A stretch of 64,000 nt of DNA from Roseivirga spongicola (GTDB taxonomy: Bacteria > Bacteroidota > Bacteroidia > Cytophagales > Cyclobacteriaceae): positions 434,001 to 498,000 of the forward strand of contig NZ_LRPC01000001.1 of NCBI RefSeq assembly GCF_001592965.1. Direction: 5' to 3'. The notes under the pieces are model-generated. The model worked only from the letters and a program-made list of their open reading frames with translations. It was not told where the DNA came from and made no database searches. This document shows, in pieces, positions 53,135 to 62,296 of this stretch. Within the stretch, counting starts at the first letter, position 1; every line of letters starts with the position of its first letter. The position numbers and the translations under genes are program-made.

Positions 53135-55243
53135 ATGGCATCTAAGGCAGATTTAAAAATAGCACTGGTTGGAAATCCAAATTCTGGTAAGTCAACCTTG
53201 TTCAATTTACTTACAGGACTTAAGCAAAAAACCGGAAACTTTCCTGGAGTAACTGTAGATAAGAAATCCGGTTCTTTCAAGCTTCCTGACGGAAGAATTG
53301 CTGAACTGACGGATCTGCCTGGCACATACAGTATTTATCCAAAAACGCTCGATGAGCAGATAGTTCAAGAGGTACTTCTAAATCAAGAGCATCCGCAACA
53401 CCCAGACGCACTAATTGTAGTAGCCGATGCCACCAACCTAAAGAGAAACTTATTACTCTTTACTCAAATTCGGGACTTAAATATTCCTTGTGTTCTAGTG
53501 TTGAACATGATGGATTTAGCGGAGCGCAAAAAACTCAAGTTCGACTTAAGATCCCTTTCAATAGACCTAGGGGTTAAAATAGTAGCAACAAACTCGCATT
53601 CTGGTTTAGGAGTAGAAACCTTAAAGAACATTTTAACTCAAGAACTTAGGGTTCCAAAAAAACCTTTTTACCCGGTTCGGTCTTTGGCTGAAGACACTAT
53701 AGACAAAATAATGTCTTCTTTCGACATAGCTGAAGACTATAGAGCATACCAATATGCCCAGCAAAATGTAAAGTTGAACTTCTTAAGTGAAGAACAACGC
53801 AAGCAAATAGAGCAAATAAAAAGCGATACGGGTTTTTATGACGTCCCTACTCAATCGCAAGAGGTTCTTGGCCGCTATACGCTTATTTCAGAGACAGTAG
53901 ATAGAAACATTAAAACCAACGATGTCAAAGAATTAAGTCTATCTCAAAAAGCAGATAAAATCATAACTCATAAATTCTTTGGTTATGCCATATTTGCAGC
54001 CATTCTCCTACTCATTTTCCAAGCCATATTCGCTTGGTCAGAATGGCCAATGACCTTTATCGAAGAAATAATGGCTGGCTTCTCTTCTCTTGTCAGTGAA
54101 GCACTCCCAGAGGGAGTTGTGAGAGATTTACTGACAGATGGAATAATCGCAGGCTTAGCAGGTGTAGTGGTTTTTATTCCTCAAATAGCCCTTCTTTTTG
54201 GTTTCATTAGTCTTTTAGAAGAGTCTGGCTATATGTCTCGCGCTGTATTTTTAATGGATAGAGTTATGCGAGCCTTTGGTTTAAATGGCAAAAGTGTAGT
54301 GCCCCTAGTTTCTGGTATGGCATGCGCCATTCCCGCCATTATGGCCACTAGAAGTATAGACAGCTGGAAGGATAGAATCATCACTATTTTTGTTACGCCT
54401 TTCATGAGTTGCTCGGCAAGACTGCCCGTTTATACCTTACTAATTGCCTTAGTTGTGCCAGAGCAAGAGGTTTTGGGCTTTTTGAACCTACAAGGACTAG
54501 TACTTACCGCTTTGTATCTATTGGGAATTATTGCCGCGGTTTTATCTGCTTGGGTAATGAAATTCATCCTCAAAACTAAGCAGAGAGGCTATTTCATTAT
54601 GGAATTACCTACCTATAAAGTACCACAGTGGAAGAACGTGCTTCTTACTATCTATGAAAAGTCTACAACCTTTGTTTTTGAAGCAGGTAAGGTGATTGTG
54701 GCCATCTCGATTATATTATGGGTACTCGCCTCTTATGGGCCTGGTGAAGACTTTGATAATGCTGAGCAGATTGTTAGATCAGAAATGCCATCTGGAACAG
54801 AAGAGGAGATTGAAAATGCCATTAGCGCCTACGAACTAGAGCACTCTTACGCTGGGGTTTTTGGTAAATTCATTGAGCCTGCCATAAGGCCTCTAGGCTA
54901 TGACTGGAAGATTGGAATAGCACTTATCACATCTTTTGCTGCCAGAGAAGTATTTGTAGGCACTATTTCTACCATTTATAGTATAGGAGCTGACGAAGAG
55001 GATGAACTCACCATCAAAGAAAAGCTCAGCAAGGAAGTTGATCCAAGAACCGGAGAGAAGATGTATACACCAGCCTTAGGTTTTTCGCTTATGGTTTTCT
55101 ATGCTTTTGCCATGCAATGTATGAGTACTTTAGCAGTAGTATATAGAGAAACCAAGGGTTGGAAATGGCCTTTGCTTCAAACCATTTACATGTCTGCTGT
55201 AGCATACTTGGCTGCCTTTGTAACCTACAATATATTTAGTTAG
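53135..55243 (+). CDS. feoB: Ferrous iron transporter FeoB
   Basis: 702-aa inner-membrane Fe(II) transporter. N-terminal G domain: G1 GNPNSGKST (residues about 13-21), G2 with Thr in NFPGVTVD, G3 DLPGTYS, G4 NMMD; then a helical GDI-like segment and about ten membrane helices with two gate motifs holding Cys (SGMACAIPAIMATR and TPFMSCSARLPVY). Length is normal. Its 3' end overlaps the convergent STN-protein gene by 8 nt. Confidence 0.96.
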   Translation: MASKADLKIALVGNPNSGKSTLFNLLTGLKQKTGNFPGVTVDKKSGSFKLPDGRIAELTDLPGTYSIYPKTLDEQIVQEVLLNQEHPQHPDALIVVADATNLKRNLLLFTQIRDLNIPCVLVLNMMDLAERKKLKFDLRSLSIDLGVKIVATNSHSGLGVETLKNILTQELRVPKKPFYPVRSLAEDTIDKIMSSFDIAEDYRAYQYAQQNVKLNFLSEEQRKQIEQIKSDTGFYDVPTQSQEVLGRYTLISETVDRNIKTNDVKELSLSQKADKIITHKFFGYAIFAAILLLIFQAIFAWSEWPMTFIEEIMAGFSSLVSEALPEGVVRDLLTDGIIAGLAGVVVFIPQIALLFGFISLLEESGYMSRAVFLMDRVMRAFGLNGKSVVPLVSGMACAIPAIMATRSIDSWKDRIITIFVTPFMSCSARLPVYTLLIALVVPEQEVLGFLNLQGLVLTALYLLGIIAAVLSAWVMKFILKTKQRGYFIMELPTYKVPQWKNVLLTIYEKSTTFVFEAGKVIVAISIILWVLASYGPGEDFDNAEQIVRSEMPSGTEEEIENAISAYELEHSYAGVFGKFIEPAIRPLGYDWKIGIALITSFAAREVFVGTISTIYSIGADEEDELTIKEKLSKEVDPRTGEKMYTPALGFSLMVFYAFAMQCMSTLAVVYRETKGWKWPLLQTIYMSAVAYLAAFVTYNIFS

Positions 55244-56711
55244 TAGGCCTATAATTTAGGGGGAGAACATCTGAGAAAGCTCCCCACCTCCACCAACCAC
55301 CAAAAGTAACGTCACGCGGGCTTAGAAACTGCCCTGGAAAGCTCACAGGGGTTTCCTTCTTGTCAAAAAAGATAATTGACTTTTGGAAGAGCTCTAGCTC
55401 ATCCAACTCCAGACCGAAAACCTGATAGCTTGTTAGGCTTTGATTGTCCGACAATGAAATAGAGGATCTTGCTTTCTTATCCGTATACTTATAATTACCG
55501 CTTTTAGAGGTACTTCTATACAGTTTCTTATAGTCATCATCTTCAAATTCTCCTCTATAGGTAACCTCTATATCACCTACTGTTTTAAGCCTATATAAGT
55601 ATTCCTTTTCGGTTTTCTCAATCTGTAGTATTTGATCGAGCGGTTGCGGATTAAGTGGTGTGGTATATTCTGAAGTTACTGAATCGTATTGAATAATATT
55701 AACCCTAAAACCTTCTGCTTCCAACCTCCCCATAATCAAGGCATTCAAAAAATGAAGTACAGAACCGTTGTAAGCTTGCTCTCTAGCCTCCTCCCATCTT
55801 CTATATTGCCTTCTAGATTTTGGCTCTAATTCCTTAAACTGCGCAGAGCCTATATTTACTTTAGTCCCATTCTCAAATTTAAATTCCTCTAATAAATAAC
55901 CTATTCTAAAGCCTAATGCCCTATTTTCTATGTAAAGTATGTCTTCAGCAGTAACCTTGTAATTATCAAGGCTATCTATAACCTCAAAATCCAGCACATC
56001 GGGATTGATAATTTCACAGTCTTTGGCATTTTCAGATCGGCCTAAGAATTCCTGCTCAAACCGCTTGTAGAGCCGTCTGTTTTCACCACTATTTTTCTTC
56101 CTAGATCTGCCTATAACTTGAATACCCTCCAAGGCAATAGGGTCTATCTCCATTTCAATGATGAAGTTTCTGTCCTTCACCTCCTGCTTATAATTAAAAG
56201 AGATAGATTTAGACTTATATCCAACATAAGAGACTACCAAGTTGAAGCCAATATCTGGTATATTATCAATTTTGAACCTTCCCTCTAGATCTGTTGGCAC
56301 TCCTAAAGTACTATTGTCTATAAACACATTAGCAAAGGGTAAGGGCTCTTGGGTCTCCTTATCTAAAACAACTCCCGTAATTGTCCTTTCGCTATATATT
56401 CTTTTTAAGATAACAATGGTACCATTTACCTCTCTATAGTAGAGATTGCCTTTGGAGAGCAAGTCATCGAGTAGATATTTGATAGACACATTGTTATAAG
56501 ACTCATTTATTCGAGTGTCTCTGGGAATGATATTACTATTGTAGGAAAAGCTAAGATTCGCTTCTCTGTTGAGCTGTCGTAAAACCGTTGGCAAGCTCAC
56601 ATCATCGAACTGAATGGACACCTCATTATTAAGGACAGAATTCTGAGTGTCCTGAGCAAATAATTTAATGGCAACGAAGAAGAAAAATGAGACGACAAGC
56701 GTTCGATGCAT
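55236..56711 (-). CDS. STN and carboxypeptidase-regulatory domain protein without receptor barrel
   Basis: 491 aa. Signal peptide; STN domain (about 30-100: VSIQFDDVSLPTVLRQLNRE, FSYNSNIIPRD), which in TonB receptors signals to FecR; carboxypeptidase-regulatory-like domain (about 110-195: ITGVVLDKETQEPLPFANVF). The remaining 290 aa, in place of a plug and barrel, form a domain I cannot name, with an EEAREQAYNGSVLHFLNALI stretch seen in Bacteroidota outer proteins of unknown function. It follows fecR by 8 nt, so it is the third gene of the sigma-FecR-STN module and probably its signal giver. Confidence 0.85.
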   Translation of the reverse strand: MHRTLVVSFFFFVAIKLFAQDTQNSVLNNEVSIQFDDVSLPTVLRQLNREANLSFSYNSNIIPRDTRINESYNNVSIKYLLDDLLSKGNLYYREVNGTIVILKRIYSERTITGVVLDKETQEPLPFANVFIDNSTLGVPTDLEGRFKIDNIPDIGFNLVVSYVGYKSKSISFNYKQEVKDRNFIIEMEIDPIALEGIQVIGRSRKKNSGENRRLYKRFEQEFLGRSENAKDCEIINPDVLDFEVIDSLDNYKVTAEDILYIENRALGFRIGYLLEEFKFENGTKVNIGSAQFKELEPKSRRQYRRWEEAREQAYNGSVLHFLNALIMGRLEAEGFRVNIIQYDSVTSEYTTPLNPQPLDQILQIEKTEKEYLYRLKTVGDIEVTYRGEFEDDDYKKLYRSTSKSGNYKYTDKKARSSISLSDNQSLTSYQVFGLELDELELFQKSIIFFDKKETPVSFPGQFLSPRDVTFGGWWRWGAFSDVLPLNYRPTN

Positions 56712-56719
56712 GCACCAAT

Positions 56720-57706
56720 TTAATCGTTACATGCAATTCCGTCTAATTTTATGTGATTTTCTTTATCCTTGGTTATAGTGATGGCAGGAAAAGTCGCTTG
56801 TAAGATATCTAAGGCTCCGTCAATAGTTTGGTCATTGACATACAAAGTTGCCTCACATTTTGCTATAGATTCAGCTACTTCAATTTCTACCCAGTAAGTC
56901 TTTTGGAGGTCTTTTGCTATATCAGCTAAACTAACGTTTTCAAATTCAAGCTGCTTTGTCCACCAAGCGGAAAAATTGTTGTTCTTCAACTTACCTTTCT
57001 GCATTTGAGTACCATCAGCAGAAAGAACTGCCTTCTCTCCCGCTTCTAGAACTGCTGGCTCTCCTTTAGCTTTAGTAGATTTAAAGCCAACCTTACCAGA
57101 GGTTACATTCACCTCTACAGATTCATTTTCATAGGCCCTAACTTCAAAGCTAGTACCAAGCACCTCTACTTCGCTATTAACAGTAGATATAACGAATGGT
57201 AGGTTCTCGTTTCTTTGAACATCAAAATTAGCTCCGCCCATTAGCGTCACGTTTCTATTTGATTCTCCAAAGGACTCGTCATAACTAATAGAAGAGTTAG
57301 CGTTTAGTCTAACTACAGAACCATCTGGCAATGTAACTTCTTCAACTTGATTGGCTGTTTCTACGAGAAGGGGCTCATTATCCGAACCTATCGTAAACCC
57401 ACCATTTTTAGCTAGAAAGAACCCTGCCGCTGCTACAATAACAATGCTTGCAGCAATTTTTAAGAATGAAAAATTGTTTTTTTCTGGCTTAAGTTGACGT
57501 TCTATGGTAAGCTCAGGAGCTATTTTATTCCATGCAGCATCTGAATCGAAGCTATCATTTGTGTAGACGGAACTTACTTCCCACGAGGCAGCACATTTTT
57601 GCAGCTCATTGCTAAGCTGTTCATCAGAAAGCAATTCGGCTTCAAACTGCGCTCTTTCTGCCTTTCCCATCTCATCAGCCAGATATTTGGCTATTCGCGT
57701 TTCCAT
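56720..57706 (-). CDS. FecR-family anti-sigma factor
   Basis: 328 aa from the ATG at 57706 (a longer frame from 57736 adds ten residues with an unlikely composition). Cytosolic N-terminal anti-sigma region, one membrane helix (about 78-100: FLKIAASIVIVAAAGFFLA), periplasmic FecR domain (VTLPDGSVVRLNANSSISYD, GTSFEVRAYENESVEVNVTS) and a C-terminal DUF4974 domain (LADIAKDLQKTYWVEIEVAE). It should hold the sigma factor encoded just upstream and receive the signal from the STN protein downstream. Confidence 0.92.
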   Translation of the reverse strand: METRIAKYLADEMGKAERAQFEAELLSDEQLSNELQKCAASWEVSSVYTNDSFDSDAAWNKIAPELTIERQLKPEKNNFSFLKIAASIVIVAAAGFFLAKNGGFTIGSDNEPLLVETANQVEEVTLPDGSVVRLNANSSISYDESFGESNRNVTLMGGANFDVQRNENLPFVISTVNSEVEVLGTSFEVRAYENESVEVNVTSGKVGFKSTKAKGEPAVLEAGEKAVLSADGTQMQKGKLKNNNFSAWWTKQLEFENVSLADIAKDLQKTYWVEIEVAESIAKCEATLYVNDQTIDGALDILQATFPAITITKDKENHIKLDGIACND

Positions 57707-57754
57707 TGTATTTCTTGATCTACAATATTCAGACAATTTTATGCATAGATACCC

Positions 57755-58327
57755 CTACCAAAAAAAGATAAGAGGTAAAAAAATAGTTAAATAATCTCCT
57801 AAACTTTCTCTAAGCATCTTCAGAGCCTTACCCATATGTACTTCTACGGTCTTTTTAGAGATGCCCAGCTCATCAGCAATTTCATGATACTTCAGCCCTT
57901 CTTCTCTGCTTAACCTAAACACTCGCTGACATTGTGGTGGCAATTCCTCAACTGCATTTTTTATTCTCTTCTGAAGCTCGAAATCTGGCTGATGACTTAC
58001 AAAGTTTCTTCTTACCTCTTCAATTCTATCTTGCTTGCTGGCCACATGCCGAGCCACTACTTTTCTATGCTTTATGTAGTTGAGTGCGGTATTATAGGCA
58101 GCCCTAAACAAATAGGACCTGAAGCTGATATCGGACCGAATCATTTCCCTTTTTTCCCAAAGGTTCACAAAAGTAGCCTGAACAATCTCTTCAGTTGTAT
58201 CTTGATCTCTAATAATTCTGATCACATACCTACAAGCAGGATCATAATATTCCTTAAAGAGTTTTTCAAAAGCTTTTTTGTCGCCTTTGGCAAATGCCTT
58301 TAACAACTGCACTTCGTCTATTACCAC
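57755..58327 (-). CDS. ECF RNA polymerase sigma factor, FecI-like
   Basis: 190 aa. Sigma region 2 (about 15-85: FEKLFKEYYDPACRYVIRII, ATFVNLWEKR, FRSYLFRAAYNTALNYIKH) and region 4 (about 115-175: LPPQCQRVFRLSREEGLKYH, ISKKTVEVHMGKALKMLRE). The hydrophobic C-terminal tail (YLTIFLPLIFF) is typical of the Bacteroidota-expanded family of FecI-like sigma factors. First gene of the module with fecR and the STN-protein gene. Confidence 0.93.
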   Translation of the reverse strand: MVIDEVQLLKAFAKGDKKAFEKLFKEYYDPACRYVIRIIRDQDTTEEIVQATFVNLWEKREMIRSDISFRSYLFRAAYNTALNYIKHRKVVARHVASKQDRIEEVRRNFVSHQPDFELQKRIKNAVEELPPQCQRVFRLSREEGLKYHEIADELGISKKTVEVHMGKALKMLRESLGDYLTIFLPLIFFW

Positions 58328-58404
58328 ACTTAGTTGTTTCTCGATGGGTTGAAGTTATAAAGATTTTACTAATTGCATAGAGGTAGAAAATAAAGGGCTA
58401 ACCC

Positions 58405-58412
58405 TAGTTTTG
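58405..58412 (+). promoter_or_regulatory. -7 promoter element TAGTTTTG
   Basis: Exact TAnnTTTG 35 nt before the MutS-like TTG start. The nearest upstream TTG (58373) gives a 29-nt spacer, longer than usual, so the assignment is weak. Confidence 0.35.
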
Positions 58413-58447
58413 TAAACCCGTATGCTAAAGCTTAAACTAAAGAAAAC

Positions 58448-60247
58448 TTGAAAGAAACAGCCCAAGAGACCTATCAAAAAAGATTCGATGAATTCAAGCA
58501 ATCTGCCAAGTCATTGAAGTCTGACTCTAATACATTCTCAACATTACGAGTTATTCTGTTTATAGTTTTCACAATCACCTTTGTTTATGCTGCCAATGCT
58601 GGGAATAGTGTCTTGCTTCTGTCATCAGTTGTTGTCTTTCTAATTGGCTATTTGGTGCTATTGAAAAAACACCAATCTATAAAAAGACGACTAAAGGTTA
58701 TGAACAACCTTTCTCAGATAAACTCTGATGAAATTCTGAGAGGGCAATTTAATCTAAGTGGATTTGAAGATGGTATGGAGTTCTTTGTCCCGAGCCACCC
58801 CTACCATATGGACTTAGATATTTTTGGAAAGCACTCGCTATATCAACTTATCAATAGAACTTCATCAGTATTCGGAAAACAAATTCTTGCTAACTGGCTA
58901 AGTAATCACGCTCCTAAAAATGAGATACTAAAAAGACAGGAGGCTATTAAAGAGCTCACTTCTCAGTTAGATTTAAGACAAGAGTTTCAGGCACAGGGAA
59001 TGGCTGAAGAAAAGCCTAATAAGGACAGTATTAAAACTCTTTTCAATTGGTTAAAAGAAGAGCAATCCACTAAAAACCGGTCCGTTTATAAAGTGCTCAT
59101 GGCATTGCTTTCAGTAGCCACTATAACAAGCATTGTCTTAGCGTATTTCTCTGTTGTGGCAATAGGCTTACCCATTTTACTGATTTTCATAAACATTGGA
59201 GTATTGAGCACTCTTTTCCAAAAGCTCTTGGCCATCACTAGACAAACAGAAAACGGCTATAAGTCTCTTCGTTCATTAAAAGCACAAATTGAGTTAATAG
59301 AAAATGCAGAGGTAAAAAGCACAGTACTTCAAGAACTGAAATCCCCATTAAGTAACGGAAACAAAAAGGCCTCTAAGTTACTGCAGGAGTTATCGGGCAT
59401 CTTGGATAACCTTCAGAACAGAGCTAATGTGCTTTACCAATTACTCAATGCGATCTTGCTTTTAGACATATTTTGGTATCTAAAGATTAATAAGTGGAAG
59501 GAAGAGAACGAAGCAAACCTAGAAGAGTGGTTTGAAGTAATAGGAACCATAGATACTCTTATGAGCATTGCTGGCTTTGCATTCTCTAACCCTGATTATC
59601 AGTATTCAGAAATTGCCGACACACCTCATACTATCCGCGCAGAAGAACTCGGACACCCGCTTATCAACTCAAACAAAAGGGTGAGTAACAATTTTGATTT
59701 CTCTGGTAAGGGCGGAGTTTGTTTAATCACTGGTTCAAATATGAGCGGGAAAAGTACTTTTCTCAGAACAGTAGGAATCAACTGCGTTCTTGGACTTATG
59801 GGAGCACCCGTCTGCGCCAAATCAATGCAAGTGGGAGAGCTGAAAGTATTTACTAGTATGCGAACCCAAGACGACTTGGAAGAGAGCGTTTCATCCTTCT
59901 ATGCTGAACTTAAAAGACTGAAGCAACTTATCGGTCAGATTGATGAAGTACGACCAACACTATTCATGATCGATGAGGTCTTGAAAGGCACAAACTCAGA
60001 TGACAGGCATAAAGGTGCCACAGCACTTATTAAACAGCTCAACAAAACCAATGCCTTTGGCTTTGTTTCTACACACGACATTGTGCTGGGCAACATGACC
60101 AATGAATTGGCAGGAGTAAAGAACTACAGTTTCAACAGTACCATTACCGGAAACGAAATTCATTTCAACTACAAACTAACGCCAGGTTTATGTAAAAGCT
60201 TCAACGCCACTAAGCTAATGCAGCTCATGGGTATTGAAGTTGAATAA
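58448..60247 (+). CDS. Membrane-anchored MutS-domain V ATPase
   Basis: 599 aa from a TTG start. Two pairs of membrane helices (about residues 35-75 and 215-260), a coiled-coil middle region, and a MutS-type ABC ATPase at the C-terminus: Walker A GSNMSGKST (about 429-437), signature-like stretch ESVSSFYAEL, Walker B TLFMIDEVLKGTNS with DRHKGA, and the H-loop VSTHD. It lacks the DNA mismatch-recognition and connector domains of true MutS. Bacteroidota commonly carry such membrane MutS relatives; function unknown, not likely classical mismatch repair. Confidence 0.9.
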   Translation: MKETAQETYQKRFDEFKQSAKSLKSDSNTFSTLRVILFIVFTITFVYAANAGNSVLLLSSVVVFLIGYLVLLKKHQSIKRRLKVMNNLSQINSDEILRGQFNLSGFEDGMEFFVPSHPYHMDLDIFGKHSLYQLINRTSSVFGKQILANWLSNHAPKNEILKRQEAIKELTSQLDLRQEFQAQGMAEEKPNKDSIKTLFNWLKEEQSTKNRSVYKVLMALLSVATITSIVLAYFSVVAIGLPILLIFINIGVLSTLFQKLLAITRQTENGYKSLRSLKAQIELIENAEVKSTVLQELKSPLSNGNKKASKLLQELSGILDNLQNRANVLYQLLNAILLLDIFWYLKINKWKEENEANLEEWFEVIGTIDTLMSIAGFAFSNPDYQYSEIADTPHTIRAEELGHPLINSNKRVSNNFDFSGKGGVCLITGSNMSGKSTFLRTVGINCVLGLMGAPVCAKSMQVGELKVFTSMRTQDDLEESVSSFYAELKRLKQLIGQIDEVRPTLFMIDEVLKGTNSDDRHKGATALIKQLNKTNAFGFVSTHDIVLGNMTNELAGVKNYSFNSTITGNEIHFNYKLTPGLCKSFNATKLMQLMGIEVE

Positions 60248-60273
60248 TGCGCCATCAGTTCTACGGAATTACT

Positions 60274-60281
60274 TATTTTTG
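60274..60281 (+). promoter_or_regulatory. -7 promoter element TATTTTTG before purK
   Basis: Exact TAnnTTTG, 20 nt before the purK ATG, giving a very short leader. No TTG at 17-23 nt upstream, so it is a partial match. Confidence 0.35.
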
Positions 60282-60301
60282 GGCTCATTTTTGAAAAATC
60301 T

Positions 60302-61438
60302 ATGGCGTTCGATTCTAATGTAAAAATTGGTGTACTTGGCGGTGGTCAGCTAGGCAGAATGATGATTCAGTCTGCGATCGACTTCAATCTCGATGTTCAT
60401 GTGCTAGACCCAGACCCAAATGCTCCGTGTAAAAACATCTCTACCAGTTTCACCAATGGCTCACTTACCGATTTTGATACTGTAATGGCTTTTGGGGCAG
60501 ATAAAGAGCTACTTACTATTGAGATAGAAAATGTAAATACTGAAGCATTAAAAGAACTCCAAAAACAAGGCAAGAAGGTATTCCCTCAGCCAGAAGTAAT
60601 CGAACTAATTCAGAATAAACTGCATCAGAAGCAATTCTATGCAAAGCATGGAATTCCAACCGCTCCATTTCACGAGGTGGCCAATGCAGAGGAAGTGAAA
60701 GCTAAGAAAGACTTCCTTCCATTCGTAAATAAGCTGGCAACCGGAGGTTATGACGGACGAGGAGTGCAGGCAATCAGAAATGAAGAAGCCATGGACAAAG
60801 CTTTCGATGCCCCTGGCTTTGTGGAAGAAATGGTCGATTTCGAGAAAGAGCTAGCAGTAATTGTAGCTCGAAATGAGGCAGGAGAAATGAAGACCTTCCC
60901 TACGGTTGAAATGGTTTTCCACCCAGAGCACAACTTAGTTGAATATCTTTTCTCACCAGCAGAAATCAATTCAGGCATTGAAGAGCAAGCTCAAAAGCTT
61001 GCCAAAGAAGTTATCGAAAAGCTCGATATGGTAGGCCTTTTAGCCATTGAAATGTTCCTTACCAAAGAGGGCAAATTATTAGTGAATGAAGTGGCTCCAA
61101 GAACCCACAACAGTGGCCACCAAACTATTGAGGGCAATGTTACCTCTCAGTTTGAGCAACACTTGCGAGCAATCTTAAATTGGCCTTTGGGTGACACCAC
61201 AACGCTATGGCCATCGGCTATGGTGAATGTTTTAGGAGAAGATGGTTTTACTGGAGACGCCAAATATGAAGGCATGTCTGAAGTAATTGCCAAATCTGGA
61301 GTTCACGTGCACTTATATGGTAAGAAACTCACCAAACCGTTCCGAAAAATGGGACACATAACCGTGTCTGACCAAGACATGAATGAACTAAGAGAAAAAG
61401 TTAATTTCGTTAAATCCACCTTAAAAGTAAAAGCATGA
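60302..61438 (+). CDS. purK: 5-(carboxyamino)imidazole ribonucleotide synthase
   Basis: 378-aa ATP-grasp enzyme that carboxylates AIR to N5-CAIR with bicarbonate in purine synthesis. Seen: N-terminal [15 protein letters not shown]-grasp core with [24 protein letters not shown], the metal site [19 protein letters not shown] and the C-terminal [17 protein letters not shown]. It overlaps purE by 4 nt, the usual coupled pair. Confidence 0.96.
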   Translation: MAFDSNVKIGVLGGGQLGRMMIQSAIDFNLDVHVLDPDPNAPCKNISTSFTNGSLTDFDTVMAFGADKELLTIEIENVNTEALKELQKQGKKVFPQPEVIELIQNKLHQKQFYAKHGIPTAPFHEVANAEEVKAKKDFLPFVNKLATGGYDGRGVQAIRNEEAMDKAFDAPGFVEEMVDFEKELAVIVARNEAGEMKTFPTVEMVFHPEHNLVEYLFSPAEINSGIEEQAQKLAKEVIEKLDMVGLLAIEMFLTKEGKLLVNEVAPRTHNSGHQTIEGNVTSQFEQHLRAILNWPLGDTTTLWPSAMVNVLGEDGFTGDAKYEGMSEVIAKSGVHVHLYGKKLTKPFRKMGHITVSDQDMNELREKVNFVKSTLKVKA

Positions 61439-61941
61439 GTAAGGCAGTAGTAGGAATTATAATGGGTAGTCAGTCAGACCTAAGGGTAATGAGAGAAGCT
61501 GCTCAAGTTTTAGAAGACTTAGGCGTTGAATTCGACCTTACCATTGTTTCTGCCCACAGAACACCAGATAGAATGTTCGATTATGCCAAGTCGGCCAAAG
61601 ACCGTGGCTTGAAGGTGATTATTGCTGGTGCTGGTGGTGCTGCTCACTTACCTGGAATGGTGGCTAGTTTAACTACTCTGCCAGTAATTGGCGTACCCGT
61701 AAAATCTAGCAACTCTATAGATGGTTGGGATTCTGTTCTTTCCATTCTACAAATGCCTGGTGGTGTTCCTGTAGCTACAGTAGCACTAGACGGAGCAAAA
61801 AATGCAGGTATTCTTGCGGCTCAAATTGTTGGCACTTCAGATGAAGCAGTTGCCAATAACTTAACCGAATACAAAGAAAACCTCAGAACAAAAGTAGAAG
61901 ACAGTATTGAGGCCGTTGCCAAAAGTGGTTGGAAAGCCTAA
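61435..61941 (+). CDS. purE: N5-carboxyaminoimidazole ribonucleotide mutase
   Basis: 168-aa class I PurE converting N5-CAIR to CAIR. The substrate loop [21 protein letters not shown] with the catalytic His, [15 protein letters not shown] and the [11 protein letters not shown] segment are all present. Start overlaps the purK stop (ATGA). The 3' end overlaps the convergent small gene by 4 nt. Confidence 0.96.
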   Translation: MSKAVVGIIMGSQSDLRVMREAAQVLEDLGVEFDLTIVSAHRTPDRMFDYAKSAKDRGLKVIIAGAGGAAHLPGMVASLTTLPVIGVPVKSSNSIDGWDSVLSILQMPGGVPVATVALDGAKNAGILAAQIVGTSDEAVANNLTEYKENLRTKVEDSIEAVAKSGWKA

Positions 61942-62159
61942 ATACTAAAGTCTGCTTCGTAAGATTCATGGTGGAAATCGAACCAGTATTCGTACTGGCT
62001 ATACTCCAATACATCGGCTATAAAGCCTTCTGAGGTATTGAAGCTCAAAATGCTCGACTGAGGAATAAACTCCCTTATCTTGATCGCCTGATCAAAAGGG
62101 AGCCTAGATATTTGCACATATCCAGTGCCTAAATCTATGTGTGGACTTACTTTCGACAT
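61938..62159 (-). CDS. Small hypothetical protein
   Basis: 73 aa, acidic, no signal peptide, with an aromatic-rich end ([20 protein letters not shown]). I do not recognise a named family, but the composition is protein-like and the convergent stop overlaps purE by only 4 nt, typical of the tight tail-to-tail layout in this window. The pattern [20 protein letters not shown] then a YEYWFDF end looks like a conserved small cytosolic protein. No function proposed. Confidence 0.6.
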   Translation of the reverse strand: MSKVSPHIDLGTGYVQISRLPFDQAIKIREFIPQSSILSFNTSEGFIADVLEYSQYEYWFDFHHESYEADFSI

Positions 62160-62235
62160 TATTATGCAAGCATAACATATTTTCCGAAAGCAATTGATAA
62201 AGAGCTATTTAAGATTTTGTTAATTAGATGAATTC

Positions 62236-62281
62236 CTTTGTTAAGGTTAAATGAACTCTACTTTTAACCTGTAACAAAGGG
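62236..62281. repeat. Long interrupted hairpin after the AsmA-like gene
   Basis: CCTTTGTTA (62236-62244) pairs with TAACAAAGG (62273-62281), extended inward by GGTTAA (62246-62251) with TTAACC (62265-62270). It lies 16 nt beyond the AsmA-like stop on the minus strand, with no U tract. It could stabilise the 3' end of that mRNA or bind a regulator. Confidence 0.5.
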
Positions 62282-62296
62282 CAGGCTCAAGTCGTC

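Noticed and set aside
58448-60247. Classical DNA mismatch-repair MutS
   Set aside because: It lacks the mismatch-recognition and connector domains and has four membrane helices; only the ATPase domain is MutS-like.
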